A stretch of DNA of 64,000 bases from Celoporthe dispersa (GCA_016584495.1 WAID01000015.1:248001-312000); one strand, 5' to 3'; shown: positions 10,195 to 21,719, numbered from the stretch's first letter. Numbers and translations are program-made. Notes: generated by a model not told the origin, from the sequence alone.

Positions 10195-12418
10195 TCACCA
10201 GGTCCCATCCAGCGCCACAAGAGACCACACGCTCCCAACCGTGCTCCTCGCCTTGTTCACCACGTACTCCCCAATACCCGAAGACCCGCTCACAATAAAC
10301 TTAGTCGGCATGGGCACGGGGTTTAGCCCGTTCGTGATGAACGCAAACATGGCGTCCACCGCCGACTCGCCGACCCCATAGCTCGAGGCATACTTGCGGC
10401 TCGTTGCAGCCACCCACATGGCCCATTCGGAGATCATAAAGTCCACCGAGTACCCGTTGCCAGGGACGGCATACAGCGTGCCCCCGCTGACCGACGCCAG
10501 CGCGGCGTACTCCTCGGCATACCACGCGGCCTGAATGACGTGCGCCTCCTCGGGGAACGTCGACAGCCCGAGCAGGCTGTCCGGGAACAGGTGGAAGGCC
10601 GTGACCCAGCTGTCTGGGAAATCATAGTTGTACGTAAAGTGCGTCGGGTCTGACACGCTGTCCAGGCCGAGCCCCTCGGTCGTGTAGATGGTGTCCGCGA
10701 AGCTCTCGCCGTACGTGGTGTAGTTGGACAGACCAAACAGTGCGCCCAGCGCCTTGAGCCCCACGGCCGCGCACATGGCGAGCCCCGTCTGGTTGGCGCT
10801 CTCGGTGATGGCGTCGACCGTGCTGAGCTGGTCATACGGGTACAGGCCGTTCGCCACCGTCCAGTCGCCGGCCACGAAGAGCTTCTCCCTATAGTCCTCG
10901 AGCCAGGCCGCCGAGTCGCCCGTGGCGTAGGTGTAGGCGTAGAGTAGAGTGAACAGTGGGGCTGTGGCTTCTACGTATATGGCCCTCGCCGCCGCCGTCG
11001 TTGTGGCCTGATGCTTGTGGGTAGACTGTGGCTCTTGTGTCAGCTATTCTTGGTTTCTTTTCTCTTTTTTTCTTTTCTTTCTTCTCTTCGTCCCTATAAT
11101 TACTCTTGATCTGGGTAATCACCATCTACGAGAGCGAGTCTATAATGAATTACGTACCTCCAAGATCATGCGGGATATACGCCTCTGGCCACTCGCCAGT
11201 ATTCAAGTAGATGAGATAAGGCTCGACGAGGAGCTTGATCCAGTCCGGGCTGATGACATAGAGCGCAGGGAACGTCGGAAAGATCACATCGATCGTCGAG
11301 ACATCCCCATCGCTGGAGATCTCCTTGAGAAACACCAACACATCCGACGTGTCGTACGTGCTCGTAGGGATGACCACGTCCATGGCACCGTAGATCTGGC
11401 GCACAGACTGCTCGAGCAGGTCGGTGTAGTCCGTCTCGAAGGGCGTGAACCCGCTGCCAGCCGCCACGACCCGGGCGTCAAAGGTGAGGGACTCATCGTA
11501 GGCACTCTCGTAGTCCGCCAGGAACGCAGGCAGGGCCGTTGTCGGCGTGGAGTATTCAGACATGTAGTACCCGCTGTAAGAGGCCCCGAGAAACGTCAGG
11601 GCGTGGGCCCGGTCATAGCCCACAGCAAAGGTGGCCGACGCGCTCATCGTGCTGCCAAAGTCCTGGCTCATGCCAAAAGTATAGCCCTCGCCGTACGCCG
11701 TCGCCGTGTTGTCCAGGGTCCCGCTGGCCACAAAGTCCTGCTGCACGGTGCTGCGCACATTATACATGTAGGTCAGCGTCGCGCCCGTAGCGGGCTTGCT
11801 GCCGAAGACTATGGAGCCCCATGCAGCCATCTGGTCGACCTCCTCGTAGAGGGTCTGGTCCGGATCCGAGACGTCCCAGTATATGGTCTCACCGTCCGAA
11901 CCAGTGTCCACGACGGCGTCGAGGGATCCTGAGAAGCCAGACCACGAGTCGTCGATGCCACTGAAGATCTGGATATCCTGTGCGGTCGAGCTGGTGACAT
12001 TTACCGTGAGATAAGAGTATGGCAGGGACTGGCGGATGTAGTTGTCTGGGGACACGGGCGAGAAGAAATCGAGAGTGACCGTGGCGGATCCGGCGGTGTA
12101 GGTGATGATGGTATGTGTCGAGGTAAACTCGATCGCCGTCTGGGTCGCTGCCTCTGCATTGGACACGCCGTTCACCTCGCTGAACAGGTAGTACGTGGTG
12201 CCAGCAACCCGGGCGAATACAGGCCAGTATAAGGTCTGTCCATACCAGAACTCGGGCTCGGCTGTGGGAGCATCACTCGCCGTGTTTCCTGGGAGCCAGG
12301 CGGAGAGGTAGGGGTTGCGCACGGCCAGTGGGTAAGACGAGATGCTTGCCGTGGAAGCCCATGATGTTGTGAAGGTAGCTGCGCTGCAGAGCAGCTTGAA
12401 GGTCCAGCTCGAGTGCAT
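10195..12418 (-). CDS. Secreted glutaminase A-type hydrolase, frame broken near 10985
   Basis: Fungal GtaA-like glutaminase (DUF5127 + DUF4965 + DUF1793 architecture), which releases glutamate from extracellular glutamine. Exon 1 is 12418-11158, intron 11157-11026 (GTACGT...CACAG), exon 2 11025-10195. The N-terminus has a hydrophobic leader (residues 1-27) before YPLAVRNPYLSAWLPG, the family's entry motif. Other family marks are EPEFWYGQTLYWPVF, EWPEAYIPHDLG just before the intron, SGHNDGG just after it, and GDWTVANGLYPYDQL then PTKFIVSGS near the end. Directly after SGHNDGGGEG the frame must shift by one base: the coding GAGGGCC run (plus 10981-10987) appears to hold one G too many. With the correction the product is 696 residues, the family's usual size. 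Another in-frame ATG at 12511 lacks a leader, so 12418 is preferred. Confidence 0.9.
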
Positions 12419-13979
12419 CTTGGGCTTGCCTATGAAGTCCCAAGCTGAGGGATGATTGTCGCCCTCGGGGCAAGTGATGAGCAAGGGATAACAATAGTGT
12501 TTACTCTTCAAGATATCATAGATACATATATACTTAAATATATTAGCGACGACTTCACTCTACCTTGACGAAATTGCTAAGAAGTTCCAATCGGGCCGCA
12601 ATCCTCAACAAAAAGAGGAAAATCCAAATGCTTCTGCCTGGGAGAGTGACGAGGGCCTCTTGTTATGGTTAGCTGAGTGTGCAACGATAGCGTGATCCTG
12701 CCTGGTCGCAATCCGGAAGTAACATTCGGGATAAGGGACAATCTAGTCTACACTTTTCAGCTACCTTCTTTTATACGAGCCTGTATTACTTGTAATCTAA
12801 CCCGGGCGTCACCAGACTGTTCTTGTCTGCAGGCTGTCATGTGGCTGCAGGAGAGAGGAATCAGGAAAAATGATTTGTTCCCGTCAGCATCTTCTCGTCC
12901 ACGATGACGAGAAAAGAGGGCACCCTCATCGCTATGACTGCATTCAATAATAGGTGAAGTGTGATCTCTTTTAGGGATAGTGGCACCCCGGAGACCCCAA
13001 GCCACCGTAGCGCACTCGACCATAAGCCCTCCAGGCGTGTACTTTTCTTAATGCATGGTGTATGGCGTGCTGAGATGTCGACATCACGTTCTGGGTTGTG
13101 TAAGCCGCTGACCATGCCCCTCCTCCTCCCCCTCCCCTCCCCCCAATATCTCGGCAACACTTCACACGATATTACTTTGTGGGGATGGATTTGGTGTCTA
13201 CTTCTGGGGGCAGGCTAAGGTGATTCGTACGCGGAAGAATAGTCTGTAAGAGTAAAGCACAAAGTCCTGAGTATTAATTAGTAGAAACCCTATAAGCGCC
13301 ACTCCACGTCCCCACTCACATGGTGTGAGGGAAATGTGTGTGTGTGTGTGGATCGAGGTCTTGTGCGTCGAGGGCACAAGTATCAACGCTGCGCCTTATA
13401 TCGCGAGTTATATTCACTATTATTTACAGTCAGATTGCCATTCTAAGCACTCGCCCTCCCTTCGAGGCAGGCCTGAGGATGGTTATATCTAGCCATGCCA
13501 CAAGTTAGGCCTACTTCCAACCGGATGTTACTTTCTTAAGCAGCAACATCCCAGAACGGAAGCTGCTTACAGTAGATGTGGCAGAAACTATGTCATAATT
13601 CTCCGCACTTTGGCAGCCGCAACGTGAGCAGGAAGACTGCGGGGTGCTGGTGTTAGCTGTGAATCAACCTCTCTCCTAGGCAGATATTGAGTAATATCCG
13701 TGAAAATCCAGCTCAGACAACCACATGCTTCAGCACCCACCACTATAGATCTACAGATCTGGCTATGATAACCTCTTACTATTATTACATCACGGTACTG
13801 ATATTAGCCATTACTTTCTATAAGCCAATCTGCCGATCAGTACGTCATAAGCAGACACCTAAGCAAATGATTCTACCAAGACTATCAAAACCTTCTGGTT
13901 CATCTCCAGTCTAATGATGGCCTGCAACTAATGAGGTCTCGTCAGCACTGAACGGGTTGTTAACTCTAGAAGCCCACTG
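12419..13979. other. Intergenic region, divergent promoters of glutaminase and MFS gene
   Basis: About 1.55 kb with no supported gene. It holds a short TG repeat at 13335-13350 and a C-rich tract near 13117-13143. It should contain the upstream control regions of both flanking genes. Confidence 0.4.
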
Positions 13980-15668
13980 ATGACCTCGACCGCCCATGTT
14001 GTATCGATGCCCACAGACAGACCCAACAACCCTCGCTTCAGCGACGAGGAACGTCAGCCCTTGCTCTCACCGCGCGCGAGCACACCTCACAATCACGAGC
14101 ACGCCCAGCAGCAGACCATCTCCTTCGGTCCAGACGACCCAGAGAATCCCTACGCGTGGTGCCGCACCAGAAAGGCAACCCAGGTCCTCCAGATCTTCAT
14201 CCTCGCCCTCCTCTCCCCAGCCGCATCGTCCATCCTGGCCCCAGCCGCCGATGCCATCGCCACAGACCTCGAGACAGACCAGGGCCTGGTCCTGGCCAGC
14301 CAGGCCGGGTTCGTGTGCATGCTCGGCATTGGTCCTCTCTTCCTGGCGCCCATGAGCGAGACGTTTGGGCGGCGCAGGCTCTTCGTGTTGTGCTTTGGGG
14401 TATTTGCGCTGCTGCAGATCCCTGCGGCGCTCGTGCGGACGGTCGAGGGTTTGATTGTGGTCAGGACGCTGTCGGGCTTCTTCGGCAGCGTCAGTGTGGC
14501 TAATGGCGGCGGGAGCATCTCGGACATGTTCGAGACGCAGGAGAGGAGCCAGGTGCTGGGGGTGTACCTGGTGGCACCTGTCCTGGGTCCCACGATCGGG
14601 TGAGTATTCATAATCATCAAGGAAGGAGTACTTATTCATGAACCTAGCTCCATAGGTTGTTTCTCGTGCTGACAGAATCTCTTTCCTCCTTTGTCATTAT
14701 ATAGACCTCTCGTCGGTGGTCTGGTGGTCGCACGCCTGAGCTGGCGGTGGATCTTCTGGATTCTCCTGGCTGCGTCCAGCCTGGTCACCGGGATGTGTTA
14801 CCTTCTCCTGCACGAGACACGGGCCAACACCATCCTGGAGGAGCGCAGGAGACACCTCCAGAGGAAACATCCAGAGGTCGAGTACACGGTAGAGGGCTGC
14901 TCCTCTGCGGACGAAACGATCCTACACAAGATTGCGCAGAACAGCACCCGCGCCGTCCGGATCCTCGCCACCCAGCCCATCGTCCTGACTATGTCGCTGT
15001 ACCAAGCACTCATCTTCACCTCCATGTACAGCCTGTACGCGGAATACGCAGCCATCTGGTCCGGCAGCCCATACTCCTTCGACCGCATTCAGCTCGGGTT
15101 GGCATACCTGGCGCCCGCGCTCGGCTTCTTGCTGACCTCAGTCTTCATCGTGCGTTACAACAACAGATTATACAATTATCTGGCTCGACGCCACGGCGAC
15201 GACGGACAGCCCGAGTACCGCCTCCCTATGGCCAACATCGGAGCCGTGTTCCTGCCGGCGTCGCTGTTCTGGTTCGGATGGGCGCTTCAAGGCCAGCGCG
15301 CCTGGCAGGTCCCGCTGGCGGCTACGCTCCTCTTTGGGGCGAGCCAGGTGAGCATCTTCAACACGGTGCAGACGTACTATATCGATGCGTACGCGAGCAG
15401 GGCGGCCTCGGCGCTGGCGGCCGGGGCGTTCTTGCGGAGCATGGTGGGCGGGATTGTGCCGTTGTTTGTGGGAGGAATGTTTGAGAGGCTTGGGTATGGG
15501 GTTGGGTTCAGTATATTTGGGGTCATGAGCTTGTTGCTGATGCCGGCGCCCATGTTGTTTTACTGGAAAGGTCGATGGCTAAGGGAAAAGTTCCCTTTTG
15601 TGGATGATATTATTCTCTGTAATCATTACTACCGTTTAGGTTCATTATCAGACGTGTGTTCTCACTAA
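13980..15668 (+). CDS. MFS transporter, DHA1 drug:H+ antiporter type
   Basis: Twelve-helix plasma-membrane antiporter related to fungal polyamine/multidrug transporters. Exons are 13980-14599 and 14705-15668, with intron GTGAGT...TATATAG. Together they give 527 residues with no frame break. A hydrophilic N-terminus of about 60 residues (DDPENPYAW motif) precedes the first helix. Helix 2-3 loop ETFGRRRLF is the MFS motif A. VYLVAPVLGPTIG followed by PLVGG is the antiporter motif C that marks the DHA1 group, and it is interrupted by the intron. The segment SWRWIFWILLAASSLVTGM is also typical. The exported compound cannot be inferred. A second ATG at codon 10 is possible. It is divergent from the glutaminase gene. 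Confidence 0.92.
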
Positions 15669-15957
15669 GGAAAAAAGAAATAGAAAGAAGAAAAAAAGGA
15701 CGTGTGGACAGAAGGTATTACACATATATATATACAGATCAATATCATTATATACTATTACATGTAGAAGACGACAAAAACAATGCTCATGGTCCCATCA
15801 TGAAAGCTATTTACTTATTTGTGGTATTTCCTTTGGAAACGTCGGTTCTGTGTACCCATCTGTGTGTTCTCCCAAAGACCAGTCCTCCCTTAGACCTTTT
15901 CTCTCTCCCCCCTGTTGTTCTTGTTCTCATTTCGTTTCTCCTTTTCTTCTTTTTCTC

Positions 15958-17069
15958 TCAAGACCCAGCCTCATCATCAACTCCCTTCGCCCGTAACCTC
16001 CTCCTCTCCCTCACCTCCCTCCCATGCACAGTACTCAGATCCCCCATCAGCCTCGCCCAGCTCAGCCCTCCGCTCTCCAGCTCCCTCCCCAGCGTCATGC
16101 TCAGCCCCTCATACCGATCACACCGCGCCAGCGCCAGCACCGCCATGACCAGCACCAGGTTATCATTCGGCTGCGGCTCGGCCTGGTACAGCCTCCTGCG
16201 CAGGTACTGCAGCCGCAGACAGAACTCGCGCAGGCTGCCGTCGAAGCGGTGGTCTGTCGGGGTGATGCTGCTCAGCTCGGCCAGCCAGGTGGAGACGTCC
16301 TCGCCCGCGGCTCTGGGGAGGGCCTCGAGGACGAGGTCGTGCAGGGCGCGGGGGTCTTCCTCGGAGGGGTCGTAGCCATAGGCCAGGAGGGTGTCGCGGA
16401 CGTCAGCGGAGAAGGAGCCTACCATGAGGAGGGAGACGGCAGCGCGGTTGGTGGTGTGCTGGTCGGGAGTGGAGAGAGGGGTGTTGTTCTTGTTGTTGTT
16501 GCTGCTGCTGCTGTTGTGTGATGGGTCTTGGATGTTTGGGTTGGGGCCAGTGATGTACTCCCCCAGACCGTGGAAACGAAGGGTTCGCTTGAGGATATCG
16601 TCCCACTCGTCCAGGTTCTCGAGGCCTAGGAGGCGTGGGAGACAGGGCAGCTCGATGGGTTGGTGCCGCAGGGGGCAGTACTACTAGCACCAGCAGATGG
16701 TGCAGAAGAAGAGGGTTTAGAAGAGGAGAAGGAGGACGACGAGGAAGAGAACCCCAGCTGTGGGCGTTGCAGCAGGCTCTGGCTCCGACCTTTGGTCCGT
16801 GGCTGCTGCTGGTGTTGTTGTTGAGGAGCGGACACGATGCTGTCATAAGCCGGTGGCATCAAGATCTCATCACGAAAACTCGTGTATTCTGCGCGGTGGT
16901 GCTGAGAAACATCGTAGTCCTTCCTGTGGTACAGGATGCCTGAGATGATGCTCTGGCCCGTCGCCAACGTCGCTGATGCCCATGCCTGGCCGCGGCTCTG
17001 CTTTGACGACGACGACGCTGTTGTTGCACCCCAGAGTGGTGGGCCTGTGCTTGTTGGATAGGACGCCAT
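15958..17069 (-). CDS. Gag-like single-copy protein, frame broken at 16671-16675
   Basis: A 370-residue protein after correction. Residues about 1-125 are low-complexity and rich in Ser, Gln and Ala. The C-terminal two thirds resemble the capsid-like gag domain of Ty1/copia-type elements found as stand-alone fungal proteins: LPRLLGLENLDEWDDILKRT and LRFHGLGEYI at the start, then NRAAVSLLMVGSFSADVRDT, and SLREFCLRLQYLRRRLYQ near the end. No protease, integrase or reverse transcriptase reading frame and no LTR is seen nearby. The Ser-rich and gag-like parts lie in different frames. One extra C in a coding CCCCC run (plus 16671-16675, GGGGG) joins them without any splice. The gag relationship is pattern recognition, not a verified match. 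An intron model with acceptor TAG at 16681-16683 is possible but has a poor donor. Confidence 0.6.
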
Positions 17070-18199
17070 GTTGGAGTTGGACCGTCTTCTTCAGTCTCCA
17101 GTGTCCACAGCGTCAGAGATGGAGGACTGGTGTGGCCATGCATGCGAGAGATGGAGAGAGAAGGGGGAGATATGATTATGGGGGTCAAACAAAGGCAGTC
17201 AAGTCAGTATAGTATAAGACTAGATTACAAACAGACTGTAGGCTCTCGATCCGGGCTGAAGAGGACTGAAAACATAAAGAGAATTGCAATATAGAATCTC
17301 AATACTCATTACTGTACTAAAAAGGTCAACAGCCGGTTTCGAATGCCTACCCACATTGCATCACCTCCTTCCAGCACTGGCCTCTCTGCATCCCCACACC
17401 CACGACGCTGGATTACGATCGATCGCCACTACTGACTGTAGCGAATGGCACCCTGCGGGTCGACAAGGCAATTCGTATCCACTCGTTTCTGGCTCCTCCG
17501 GCAACGCTGCAGGCCGTTGCAGCGGTCGAAAAGCTGGAGGAGGCGCTGCCGCTTGCCTGCTCGGGGTCTAGCTGTCAGCTCGTCACCACCGAGGACGGGC
17601 ATGAGTGGCGCTGGAGTAATTGGTGGGCTGGGGAAAGAAGGGAAAGGAAAGGGAAAAAACATAAGCCCCTGCATGTGGCTTGTGTCCCTGGCGATCCCTC
17701 GGCGCCAACTGCAACTCAGCGCCGGACAGAAGTCTCCGGCTGTGGTGTGGGCAGTGGTGCTGTATGGCAGCAGCAGCGGAGGATTGAACATGACCGTAGT
17801 AAGAAGAGAGAGGTCGGATGTTGCCGCCATCTACACCGTAAAAGCCAAGACAAGGGCGCCGAATGAAACATACAGAGGCGGCTAGAAAAAGAAAAGGGGA
17901 GTAGCGTGCCTTGGCCAGTGAAATGTTGCTTGGTGGAATGAAAAGTCGCATAAATTGGTTATGTGTTTTGCTACCGCGTCTATCCAACAACTTCCAGGGA
18001 CAAAATGCAGCCTCTCGCGGCCTTTCTGGGACGTTACCAATGAGGGGTTTTATCTCAAGGTATGTGATCCTAAATCTGTCACACTCATATGCTCAGGAGC
18101 CTCAATAAAGTCGACAGAGACCTGAGATGGCAGCATGGGAACGGTGGTGAGAGAGAACCTGAAGCATACCTGTATTTGGGGGAAATAAAAGAATTTAAA

Positions 18200-18230
<31 letters not shown>

Positions 18231-19182
18231 TCCGCTGTGATATCATCAACGTGTCTCAGACACACAGTGCCTTGGACCTGCCTGGCCTGGTGCTCCTCAC
18301 AAGTGAGACGTGCATAGCAAGAGACTGTCTGGTGGTCTCTGAGTTGCATCTGCAGCTGTGGATGTACTTATGTATCGTAACATGATTGTACAGTACAACA
18401 GCCGGAAGGTGTCCACGACGAATAATTTGTTCTTGATTGAATATTTGCAGGGTGGATGGCCTGGCCGAACATGGACGACGACGGATGTTCCCGAGAGCCA
18501 ATCGAGCCCTGAAACACATGCCTGCGCAAGCAGAATGCAGGCATAATCAATACTACACAGCAGTACTATGTACTGCCTAGTACGCACTAATACAGTGATT
18601 TGGCGGAGGAAAAGACCCGAGCAGGCGTGGGCACAGGCAAGGGGGCATCGAGTGCCAAGACCCAAAGCCAAGTTTCCAACCCGTTCTGATGTCACTTTGA
18701 TTTGTTTCTTTCCTTTTTTTGTCTTTTTTTTTGTTCTTCTTCTTCTTCCCCCACGGTTCAATAGCCCGTGCTGCTGCGGTGGTGCTGGTACGGGCCTGGC
18801 CCGCAATAGGCCACGATCATCAGACAGCACCCTAATAATCTAAGGAATGATCGAGATGGTCCTGTCTGTTCCCGTTGGTAATACATGGAAGTACAAGCCT
18901 ACAAAAAATAAAAAATTAAAGAGGTGACGAGTGTCACTCTGAACGTAAACGAAGCAAGCTGCGTCCCCTCAAGGGTGACGTCAACCAGGGCGACATCGTG
19001 AGACTTCATCTTATATATCTAAGGTGCAGTGTCTGCTCCCCTTGCCTCCCATGGTCCTCTCAATCTCTTATCCTCACCTCACAACCATATATTAATTCTG
19101 CTAGTACGGGAGTAATCATCTTGTCTTGCTCCGAGGGCTCTTGCGCTCCTCCTGGCCCACGACACCACTCCCAAGGGTCACT

Positions 19183-19220
<38 letters not shown>

Positions 19221-19239
19221 CTCAAGAATCACGGTCAAG
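17070..19239. other. Gene-poor intergenic region
   Basis: About 2.2 kb between divergent genes. It has a GA repeat at 18207-18229 and T-rich tracts near 18710-18745. Reading frames here lack family resemblance and look random. It probably contains long 5' UTRs or promoters. Confidence 0.4.
19184..19219. repeat. (CA)18 microsatellite in probable 5' UTR
   Basis: A perfect dinucleotide CA tract ends 20 bp before the PAP2 gene's ATG at 19240. Confidence 0.95.
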
Positions 19240-20512
19240 ATGGGTCTTTTCAACCGTCGACAGCGTGATGGCCCCACGACGACCACCTCTAACAACACTG
19301 GTCACGGTCACCAACACAGCCGCCATGGAGGCAACCAGTCTACCTACTCGATGGCCACCCGTCCTTCCTTTGGACAGTGGCTCAAGTACACATGGCTCGA
19401 CATTGTGACTATGGCCTGTCTGGGAGCCATTGGCCTAGGTGTAGGTCGTTTCTTCGAGATACATACATACATGCATACAAATATATATATATATATCATG
19501 TATATTATTACAATGAATAATACTGACAGTTTTCAACCCGTCAAAAGGTCTACGAGGCGCACCCAGCCCCGACCAGATCCTTCCCCGTCACCTTCTCCGA
19601 CGGCGAGGTCGTCTATCCTCAGTTCGCCTACCCCCTCCGCAAGGAGATCGTCCCCATCTGGGCCGCCGCCCTCCTAGGCAGCCTAGTGCCCATCTTTGTC
19701 ATCCTCTGCGTGCAGATCCGCGTGCGCTCCTTCTGGGACGCCAACAACGCCATCATCGGCCTCCTCTACTCCCTGATCACGGCTGCCGTCTTCCAGGTCT
19801 TCCTCAAGTGGCTCATCGGCGGCCTGCGCCCGCACTTCCTGGCCGTCTGCCAGCCCGACATCTCACTCATCAAGAACCAGTACGACGCCACGGGCTTCAA
19901 GCAGATCTACTTCACCCGCGACATCTGCACCGGCGACCCAGATACCATCGACGACAGCCTCGAGTCGTTTCCCTCGGGCCACACCACGGCTGCCTTCGGC
20001 GGCTTCATCTACCTCTACCTCTACCTCAACGCCAAGCTCAAGGTCTTTGCCAACTACCACCCGGCCATGTGGAAGCTCGTCGCCATCTACGCCCCCGTCC
20101 TGGGCGCCGTCCTGATCGGCGGCGCCCTGACCATCGACGAGTTCCACAACTGGTACGACGTCTTCGCCGGCGCCTGTATCGGCACCGTCATGGCCTTCTC
20201 CGCCTACCGCATGACCTATGCCGCCATCTGGGACTGGCGCTTCAACCATATCCCCCCTCAACAGGGGCGTCCCCTTTGACTTTGCCAGCCCGGAGCTCGC
20301 GGCTGCCACCTTCACCCGCCGTGTCGGCTGGGGCGGTGCTGGAGCGGGCGCGGTGGCTGGAGGAGAGAGGAGGAGGAGGGTACGGTGAGAACGGCGCCTT
20401 CAGGAATGGTCAACACGATGGCGTGACGAGTGGCACCAACGGTACCAATGGCACCTTCTCACGCAAGCCAGTCGGTTCGGGACCATCGAGGCGGTCTGAG
20501 GATATGGTGTAA
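19240..20512 (+). CDS. PAP2 lipid phosphate phosphatase (DPP1/LPP-like), two frame breaks near the C-terminus
   Basis: Integral membrane phosphatase of phosphatidate or diacylglycerol pyrophosphate, vacuolar or ER in yeast relatives. Exon 1 is 19240-19440, intron 19441-19547 with branch TACTGAC, exon 2 from 19548. All three PAP2 motifs are present: KWLIGGLRP (KxxxxxxRP), ESFPSGHTTAAF (PSGH), and the third-motif region DEFHNWYDV with catalytic His and Asp. In the assembled frame a stop occurs at 20277-20279, right after FNHIPP. Removing one C from the C6 run at 20252-20257 continues as FNHIPLNRGVPFDF and ATFTRRVGWGG, which is the family's normal sequence. A second one-base excess within 20361-20380 (GGA/GAG repeats) leads to a tail ending RKPVGSGPSRRSEDMV at 20512. 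With both corrections the protein is 387 residues. The first correction is strongly supported, the second moderately. Confidence 0.92.
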
Positions 20513-20741
20513 GTAGAGCAAGGGAGAAGGGAAAGAGAGGCGGTATTCATTAGTTTCACCCTCTCGTGGCCCATCCCATCATGCTCTTCCCCTTAGCATG
20601 TTCCGATAGTTGTGCGTGTGTGCTTTTTGGCATGAGAGGCAAGCCCAGACACCAATTACCCATTTACTACATAATGCCTGTACTTGTTCTTCATGTCAAC
20701 CAATGTTGTATCAGATTCCCATACTGTTTACTCCGATGGAT

Positions 20742-20781
<40 letters not shown>

Positions 20782-21019
20782 AGCAGAAACATTTGAATAC
20801 TTGTCACTGCCCTCCCCCGAAACTCCAGCCTCGTGTGTATCTGTGTGTGTGTGTGCGTGAGTGTATGTGACCATTTAGCAACGCCCCTAATATGCTCGAC
20901 CACTCGAGAATGCTTCTCATTACCCTGTCTCCATCGCCGGCCAAGATGCCTACACAGCAGCAAAAGCACCTGTGCTCTCAAGGGCGCCCATCACGACGGC
21001 GGTCTCATCACCACTACCA
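20513..21019. other. Convergent intergenic region
   Basis: About 500 bp between the convergent PAP2 and small secreted protein genes. It holds the A36 run and a TG-rich stretch at 20837-20865. No gene is recognised. Confidence 0.4.
20744..20779. repeat. A36 homopolymer
   Basis: An uninterrupted run of 36 A, about 230 bp downstream of the PAP2 reading frame. It could be a retroposed poly(A) tail, but no adjacent element is seen. Confidence 0.95.
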
Positions 21020-21638
21020 TCAGGGCTGTCTAGGACAGCCAAGCACCGCGCACCCTGAACTCGATTCTCGCTTTCTGCACCCCAGGAGTGCCTCTCGCCT
21101 CCGGAGGAAAACGGCACGCTCGGCCTCCGGGACCGGTACACACTGTTTTATCGCGGTAAATAAGTTAAGTGAGTGTTCTCTAAGAATAAGAAGGCAGCCT
21201 GCAGCCCACGGGGATGGGGCACTCACGTAGCAACGGTGTTCACACGTGACGGCGTCGCTGTGGACGACACCGCTGATGTCGCAGTACGTGTCGTAGAGGG
21301 CGACGCACTGAAACTTGGTCGAGGTGCATGCGAGATAGTACGGGTGGGCGCGCTGGGTGAAGGCTTTGTTGTGCGGTGTCGCCTTGCGTGCCTGGGTGGT
21401 GGTGTCGGTGTTGGCTGGTGTGATAGGGCCCACAGCGAGGACGGTGCTGGCAGTGCTGAGCAGGAGGACAAGGAAGGAGAAGACGATCGAGAACTAGGAT
21501 ATTTGGGGATATGAGTAAAGTGTGTCTACTGTGTCTGGAACGCCGTGGATGGTTAGGAAGTGGATGAATGCCTCTTATCGGAGCCTTGACATGGGGGCGG
21601 AAACTGGCCATAATAAGTAGGATACTACTTACCGCCAT
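21020..21638 (-). CDS. Small cysteine-rich secreted protein
   Basis: A three-exon model: 21638-21633 (only ATGGCG), intron 21632-21494 (GTAAGT...CCTAG), exon 2 21493-21227, intron 21226-21143 (GTGAGT...ACAG), exon 3 21142-21020. All junctions are in phase and the product has 131 residues. Joining the tiny first exon to exon 2 gives a clear signal peptide (hydrophobic FSIVFSFLVLLLSTASTVLA). The mature part is small and cysteine-rich, with motifs YYLACTSTKFQCVALYDTYC and VTCEHRCY. No family is recognised. Size, leader and cysteines fit the broad class of secreted effector-like or cell-wall proteins. The last exon is least certain, because translation could also continue through intron 2 in the same frame. 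A TATA-like element lies about 75 bp upstream. Confidence 0.62.
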
Positions 21639-21711
21639 GGCTGGGAACTGAATCTCTTTACTTGGCTCCGTTTAAATGTGGTTTGTGTTGAGTCTCGTCT
21701 TTGTAGCTTGC

Positions 21712-21719
21712 TTTATAGA
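21712..21719 (-). promoter_or_regulatory. TATA-like box of the small secreted protein gene
   Basis: On the minus strand the sequence reads CTATAAAG, about 75 bp before the proposed ATG at 21638, a plausible core promoter position. Confidence 0.4.

Noticed and set aside
10195..15668. Secondary-metabolite gene cluster around glutaminase and the MFS exporter
   Set aside because: No polyketide synthase, NRPS, terpene cyclase, P450 or pathway regulator is present between or beside them.
17335..17360. GGTTTCGAATGCC-like sequence as a tRNA B box
   Set aside because: No matching A box, acceptor stem or anticodon arm could be folded around it.
19808..20512. 234-codon frame overlapping the PAP2 gene as an independent gene
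   Set aside because: Its first two thirds are an Arg/Pro/His-rich shadow of PAP2. Only the last part is used, as the probable PAP2 tail after frame correction.
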